From assembly GCA_037954325.1 (NCBI GenBank), contig JBBMNZ010000007.1, positions 20,067,001-20,131,000 of the forward strand: 64,000 nt of DNA, in the 5' to 3' direction. The position numbers were made by a program, and so were the translations under genes. This stretch comes from Fistularia commersonii (lineage: Eukaryota > Chordata > Actinopteri > Syngnathiformes > Fistulariidae). The notes under the pieces are model-generated. The model did not search any database. It was not told the DNA's origin and saw only the letters and a program-made list of their open reading frames with translations. Each line of letters begins with the position of its first letter. The first letter of the stretch is position 1. Shown in pieces: positions 58,314 to 64,000 of the stretch.

Positions 58314-61300
58314 CTGTTTGAAAAACACATGTTGCAGTTATTTTAATCATTGAATCTTCACTCAATCAATATGCTGGTCAGTTGATAGAGTGTTTGCAGC
58401 TGCCTCAGGATTGAATGATCTGATTGGAAAGACAACACAAAAGAACTCCAGTAAAGATGTTGTTAGTGGCATTGATCAACCGTTTTTCTGTCAGAAAAAC
58501 ATCACTATAATGTCATAAAGAACATGATTTCAAAGCAAAACTGAAAAAAAAAAAAGAAAAAAATGCAATTTAATTTCATGAAAGATGTTATTTAATTAAA
58601 ATGTTGCTGATTGCCTTTTTCTATGGAGGCAGTGTTTACTGGAAATTCTGGAATGCTATGAATGCAGTTCTTCTCTCCAAACAAACAATTCCTGTTGAAA
58701 ATGAGATAGATAAACATTGCTAAATTAAAACACAATTTGATCTTCTTCTTCTTCTTCATTTACCATTAAAACATTCAAGAAAATTAAAAGTGTGTCAAAT
58801 TTTATTTAGACTATGTCTAAAGGGTCAAATCTAACGGCACTTTGAAAAATTAATACAAAGACTACTTTTCAAAGCTATAAAGTAAAAATCTCCCAAATTC
58901 AGCTATTTAATTACATATTTATGTGAATATATTCCAAAGCTACTTATTTCCATCCATTCTTCAAAGTACTTATTTCTTCATAGGGTCAGCAGCTTCATTA
59001 AAACCAGCATCAGGAAAAGGGACCAAGTGGCTTTCGAAGCTGCTGTAGAGGATTTCCAGTGAGCAGGCAGAGTATTTTTGGCTTTATTGCTCTGTAGCCA
59101 AAGACCCCGGGGACCCTGTTTATTTACTGTGAATGGTTGCTTCAACCTTTATTTAAAGCACAGTCAACTCTGAACTTTGTTTGGTTGTGGATGCCCTTTC
59201 CTGCCCTAAACAAACAAAACAGAGGTTTGTTTTCACCAATGCTTTCATTTCAGCTTTTTGGCTTTTTTTGTCCCTCCAAACTCTCCATGTCCTGCTGTAC
59301 TAGGCTTGAGATAGTCATGACCACTGAGACACATGCTTGTGACATTTCAACGTAAGCAAAATAATTTTTGCTTGAACATTTCTCACATAATCTTCTGTAG
59401 CTATTTGACATTGTCTTGTTCTGTTTTAGGATTGTTCCATTTATCTTTTTAATGTTCCTGTCCTTTCTTAGGTAACTTTCATTTCTCATGGACTTTCCTA
59501 TATTTTTATATGTTATTTTTAGATTTTTTATCTATTTTTTGCATAATTTTATCTAATTTTGAGATTCTAATTTTGGAGTTTTAGATTATTTCTTGATTTC
59601 TTGATTTGCTGATTATTTGATGGCTAATCACTAATAGTTTCATTATTTAGATTTTTAAATTCCTTCATAGATGGCAAAACTGGGGAGTATCTTTTTGAGA
59701 AATTGTGATCAATAAGTAAGTCAAGGATCTGCACCCAGTTTTCCATCCCTGTGACCTCTGACTTTCCAAACCAACTGTCAGGAAGGATGACAGAATGTTT
59801 GTAAAATCAGCAGTTTATGTTACCGCCAAGAGAAAAGTTAGAAAGGCAGATTCACTCCACGACTTTTATGACCTGCTTTAACGACCAAAGTCACTTGGTG
59901 TGACGCGGCAATAAATTTGCTGAATTATTGGCCTTTCAGAATGGAAGTTGAGTCTCCTCTGACTTCAAGGAAGCTCCTGCGGCTTCTCAAGGAGACCCTG
60001 CATTACCTGTTCATAAAAAAGGAGCGTAAAGAGGAGGCAGGTTAACGTGTGTTACTCCTGCCATTTTGCTTGCCTTGTTCTAATTAAAAAAATAAAGACA
60101 TTGTGGCAAGAACAAGACTATTTGAACTCATGTCCATCAACAAAACATAACATCAGACACTCATCAAGAAATAATATATAAAATTTATAGAAATGGTTGG
60201 GGCTTGTTCATGTCCTAGAGAGTCTGAAAGGGGGCATCAAAAGAAAAACTTGAGAAGATAGAAGCGACCATCTACAGCTGTTGCACTGAGAGGGTCCGAT
60301 AGGAAAGACAAGGCCATCAGTACTCGGAAGAGATTGAGTAGCTTGTGAAAGAGAGAGCATCCTTGATAAACTACTGGAAGGCGGCCATGGAAGTAGAGGG
60401 GAAGGAGTTGAGACTCTAAAGAGTGACAGCATATTCCCTGGTTGATAATGCTAACGCTTGGTCACCTTAAAGTCTCCTGTATAGATGCTTTTGAATATCT
60501 CACTGCTTCCTCTTTCTTTTACTAACACAACCGCATCTCCATGTACATTTCCACAGGACTTAATCTATTTGCACCCCTTTCATTCATTTGTGCCTACCAG
60601 GTAGTAGTCTTTGGATTACAACTGCCAGCATTTTTCATTAAGGCCGCCATTTTTGCAGTTCTTTTATACACAAACAAACACATATACACACACATTTTGG
60701 GTTGTTAGATAAAATTTTCTGGTATTTTCTGTGCGTATATTATGACAAGACTGTGTGACAGGATCAGTGCTTGAATTTACACCATATACATCAAAATATC
60801 ATTCCAAAGAGAAGATTAATGGATGTAGTGAGATTTGACATAAAGGTTTTTTTTTTTTCATGAGACTGCATTCCACAATATAGGGCTTAAACAAAGGTTA
60901 ATATCATTACTGAACTCATGATATTTTGATAATGTTGATTAATAACTTGTAATCATCATTGACAGTTATTAGTTATTACCAATGAATAATACTAGCTCCA
61001 TTCACTGCTCAACACTAACTGTTCATATGATGTTTAAGCATCTTCTATTTAACCGCTTTTGTGTTTTGTGTAATTATAGAGATAATACTCAGTTTGACTG
61101 TGACATTCGATTATGATGACCGAGTTATTTGTTTCACTTTTTGCTCAAACATTTGCTCTGATGTAATGACTTCCCGTTACATTGTGTCTTACAGCCGGTT
61201 CTGTATGATCCTGCCTGTGCTAGGTTTTGTTTTATTTTCCTGTGGCTTCATGTAGCAGCTAAACCCTCCATCATGTCACATCTTCACCCTCAATTCAGAT

Positions 61301-62342
61301 CCTCTTTCCACAAACATGCTGCCGCTTCCGTAACCACCATGTAAATGAGTTCAGTTCCATACAGACCCATTGCTTCTGGTAGATTTTTGACCTAATTTTC
61401 TTTCCCTCAGAAAAAAAGGAAAAAAAAAGACTGCCCCCCCCAAATCAAAATTCTATATGCAGCTGCCTCATCACAAGAATGCTGTTTAAAACAGATCATA
61501 CAGATACAGACTCTGCTTGTTAATTTTGCAAAGATGCAAAGAAAAAAAATATGAAGAAGAAGATATTTGTGTTCTGTATATTGAAGTTGTAGTTTCCAGC
61601 TTAATTTTTATCATTATTATCATGATCCTTATTATTATTATCAGAATTTATTATCAGATTTAGATGTAAGAGTTATTATCATTGCCAGTCATATATTTAA
61701 TGTATAAACAATATTTTATGGACATAATACTCATTGACACCCCCACCACCACCACAACCATCTGCATCTCATCTGACTTGAAAATCAGATCATGCTGTGA
61801 AGGACGATTTTCTCAATGTGTCGTCAATGGACCCTAAAGAGGTTTTGATAGGATGCAGTCTAACATTACTTTATCCATCCATCAATTGTCTGCCGCTTAT
61901 CCTACAGTTAGGGTCAGGGGGTATGCTTGAGCCTATCCCAGCTGCCATAGGGTAAAAAGGGGGGTACAGCCTGGATTGGCTTCCCCTATGTGGTTGTGGT
62001 GATTGCCTATGCCAGTTGCCTCTTCCCACTGGAGAATGTGATGACCATCTTCCTGCCTGCCAACATCCTTTTTTTCAGTCCTCCTACCCCCACAACCAGT
62101 AACTGTTTCTGATCCTTGTTACTTTGTTATATCACAGTTTAAGAGCCATGTTACTTCATCATATAACTGCTTATAACTCCTGTATTTTGTCATATTAGAA
62201 TTGTTTATTCACATCACTCATACAACACGATCTGATGCAAGTCACACCATAATTTAAAGAATTAACATTACAACATCCACATAACGATGCTTTAATCTCC
62301 AATTGGCATTACCATGTCACTTGCCGTCAAAGCCGGACTCAC
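58314..62342 (-). other. grm7: grm7 intron 6
   Basis: This 4,029-bp phase-1 intron is AT-rich, with a short (TTC)n tract near 58742. It carries one arm (61653-61979) of a long inverted repeat whose partner is in intron 8. Otherwise 58314-61650 holds nothing I can name. Confidence 0.85.
61653..61979 (+). repeat. Inverted repeat arm 1 (intron 6)
   Basis: This is the partner of 52143-52470 in opposite orientation. The arms are of equal length (327 and 328 bp) and enclose 9.2 kb containing grm7 exons 7 and 8. Confidence 0.88.
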
Positions 62343-62543
62343 CATTGAAGCTGACATTGCGGATGTATTTGAGCAACTTCTTTCCTCCTGCCAGTTCCAT
62401 CTCAGGGCAGATCCCAGAACGTTCGGGACAAAGGTCTCGCTGCATGTTGTGCAGAGCATGGGCCATGGCGTACACAGCATCTATCACAAACTGAACTTTT
62501 CCCTCCTGCTCATACTTGGAGTCGATGCCAATCCTCTCCTGAC
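62343..62543 (-). CDS. grm7: grm7 exon 6 (end of ligand-binding domain)
   Basis: This 201-bp coding exon gives [14 protein letters not shown], then [30 protein letters not shown] and IRNVSFN. It is the last part of the extracellular Venus-flytrap glutamate-binding domain (lobe 2 and return strand) of a group III mGluR. The acceptor is cttcattcttcag at 62544 upwards. The donor is GTGAGTCC starting at 62342. The exon starts with two bases of a Gly codon and ends with one base (AAT G), so phases 1/1 fit the next exon (G+GA = Gly). The conserved [10 protein letters not shown] helix and CPEM motif are intact and there are no stops. The previous exon is not in the window. Assignment to mGluR7 rests mainly on the downstream exons; this exon alone would fit any group III receptor. 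Confidence 0.93.
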
Positions 62544-62649
62544 CTGAAGAATGAAGAGAGATGGAGACTTGGTTGCCAGGGGGAACAAACCAAAGACATA
62601 TGAGAGAAGCTTGGAGACTTAGTACCTCACAAATTAACTCAGGGAAGAT

Positions 62650-63664
62650 GTCAACTAAGATTTAAGATTCAAAGATTCAAAGTGTTTCTTGTCATGTGGA
62701 GAGTCTGAAAACGTGTTCCTCTGTACAATGAAATTCTTACTTTGCTGTTTGCAGTGCATCCCGATAAGATTTGATCACTAAATAATAATATGCCAGATAA
62801 CCTGATGTAACAATCCAGGAAAACATGAACAGTACACAAAAATGTAGGCAGTATTTGCAATGTAAACAGTGTTGGCAAGATGTGCAAGTTAAAGTTGAGC
62901 GCAGCTTTGAGAGTGCAACTCATAAAGTGCAGGTGCAGATTGTATACAGACAGTTTGAATAGACAGTTACGTTTAATTTGAGTGCATCACTGGTTGAGCT
63001 GGATGTAAAGTGCAGAACTGTCTGAGATAGAACATGGTTATTGACTCCTTTTAGTTGTTCAGAAGTCTAATGACAGTTGGGTAGAATGAGCTCTTCAGTT
63101 GTGCTGTTCTACATGTCACACTCCTGTACGTCTGGCTGTCGGGTAGGAGTGTGAGTCCATGTTTGGGCGGGAATTGTTCCTTTACAATGGAAGCAGCTCT
63201 ACTGAGCCCTATGCTGTGGTAGATGCTCTGCAGAGAAGGCAGGGGGCTCCTAGTGATCTTCTCTGCAGTATTTACCACTCGCTGAAAGCGTTCGTGGTCC
63301 AGAGCGGTGGTGCTGTGGTAACATACGGTGATGCAGCTGATAAAGCTGCTCTCAACAATGCAGCTGTAGAGTTCTGAAGATTTAAGCCAACATGCCAAAC
63401 CACCTCAGCCTCCTAAGAAAGGACAGCCACTATTCAGCCTGCTTAAATGTCGAGGGACCGTGTGAGGTCCTCTATGATGTGAACACACAGGTATTTGAAA
63501 CTATTTGTCCTCTTAACCTCGGGACCTTGGATGAAAAGTGGCTGATGAGGTCTCCTCTCCTTCCTCATGTCCACTATTACTTGCTTTGTCTTGTTCATGT
63601 TAGAGATGAGTTTGCTGTCCTCACACCATGACACCAGACTGACCACCTCCATCCTGAAGGCCAT
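62650..63664 (-). mobile_element. LINE 3' fragment (CR1/Rex1-like)
   Basis: Minus-strand frames give SLVSWCEDSKLISNMNKTKQ, RTNSFKYLCVHIIEDLT, then FISCITVCYHSTTALDHERF and PLPSLQSIYHSIGLSRAASI. The RT tail SSFYPTVIRLLNN is near 63060. These are the last third of RT in order. It ends at the 3' side in caagaaacactttgaatcttt-type sequence near 62660. It is 5' truncated near 63664 and lies in grm7 intron 5, beside exon 6. Confidence 0.72.
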
Positions 63665-64000
63665 TTGTTAACGTAGTTAACAAACAGTAAAATTGTTAAC
63701 TCAATACTGACATTCCAACTTCTCCAGTACGTCCAGCACCTTGGATCAGCTCTTTATCAGGTTATTTGAAATCATCTTAGATATTTAATAATTACTTGAT
63801 TTGTTCATGACATCTTCTCACCATTTTGTGACTTTTTTCTTAGATGAGACTTGATATAAAGTGCTTTGAACATGGTTATATTTAACTTGAACCTAAAAAA
63901 TTTATAGTGAAATTACTTTTTTAGTGAAAAAAAAAGCAAAAATGACAACAACATGCATATCAATGCTTTTCTTTTCTTATGGGGGTAAGCTACCTGTTCA
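63665..64000. other. No recognisable feature (grm7 intron 5)
   Basis: AT-rich. The next upstream grm7 exon is not visible before the window ends. Confidence 0.5.

Noticed and set aside
63991..64000. Possible donor site of grm7 exon 5 at the right edge (minus strand TGAACAG|GTAGCT)
   Set aside because: In the phase required by exon 6 (one leftover base) the preceding codon would be TGA, a stop, and the donor is weak. No protein can be read from ten bases.

Overview
The window is teleost-type vertebrate DNA: AT-rich, intron-dominated and full of fish transposable elements (RTE-like and CR1/L2/Rex1-like LINEs, hAT and Tc1 transposons, tRNA-derived SINEs, a Ty3/gypsy element). The only host protein gene I can support is grm7, the group III metabotropic glutamate receptor 7, on the minus strand. 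Five coding exons are read from right to left: 62343-62543, 58174-58313, 54439-55374, 31562-31808 and the terminal exon 25062-25111. All junctions are GT-AG, the phases match, and together they form one open frame of about 523 codons plus a stop. It covers the end of the ligand-binding domain, the cysteine-rich domain, all seven membrane segments and the whole cytoplasmic tail. The 5' half of the gene lies beyond position 64000.

Layout. Positions 1-22740 are downstream of grm7 and have no recognisable host gene. They hold an EN+RT LINE remnant (1519-2290), an RTE-like LINE split by a hAT transposon (2574-5490), a second RTE copy (6108-6965), a CpG-rich patch (11525-12010), a solo LTR (19603-19828) and a scrambled HERO/R2-like LINE (20045-22460). 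Positions 22740-25061 are repeat-poor and probably form the grm7 3'UTR. Intron 9 (25112-31561) carries a CR1/L2-like LINE split by a second copy of the same hAT family, and a Tc1 remnant. Intron 8 (31809-54438, 22.6 kb) carries more LINE, SINE, MITE and Tc1 copies and a decayed Ty3/gypsy element (about 45855-49503), itself split by another hAT. Introns 7 and 6 are short and hold a SINE and interspersed repeats. A LINE fragment fills most of 62650-63664 in intron 5.

No new defence system, operon or RNA machine was found. The most interesting items are: a 327-bp inverted repeat whose arms flank exons 7+8 (possible circular RNA); a grm7a-type tail ending in PVI rather than the mammalian LVI PDZ ligand; two nested hAT insertions proved by 8-bp target duplications; and an open restriction-like-endonuclease domain in the HERO-like LINE. 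Exon numbers follow my memory of mammalian GRM7 and are used as labels only.
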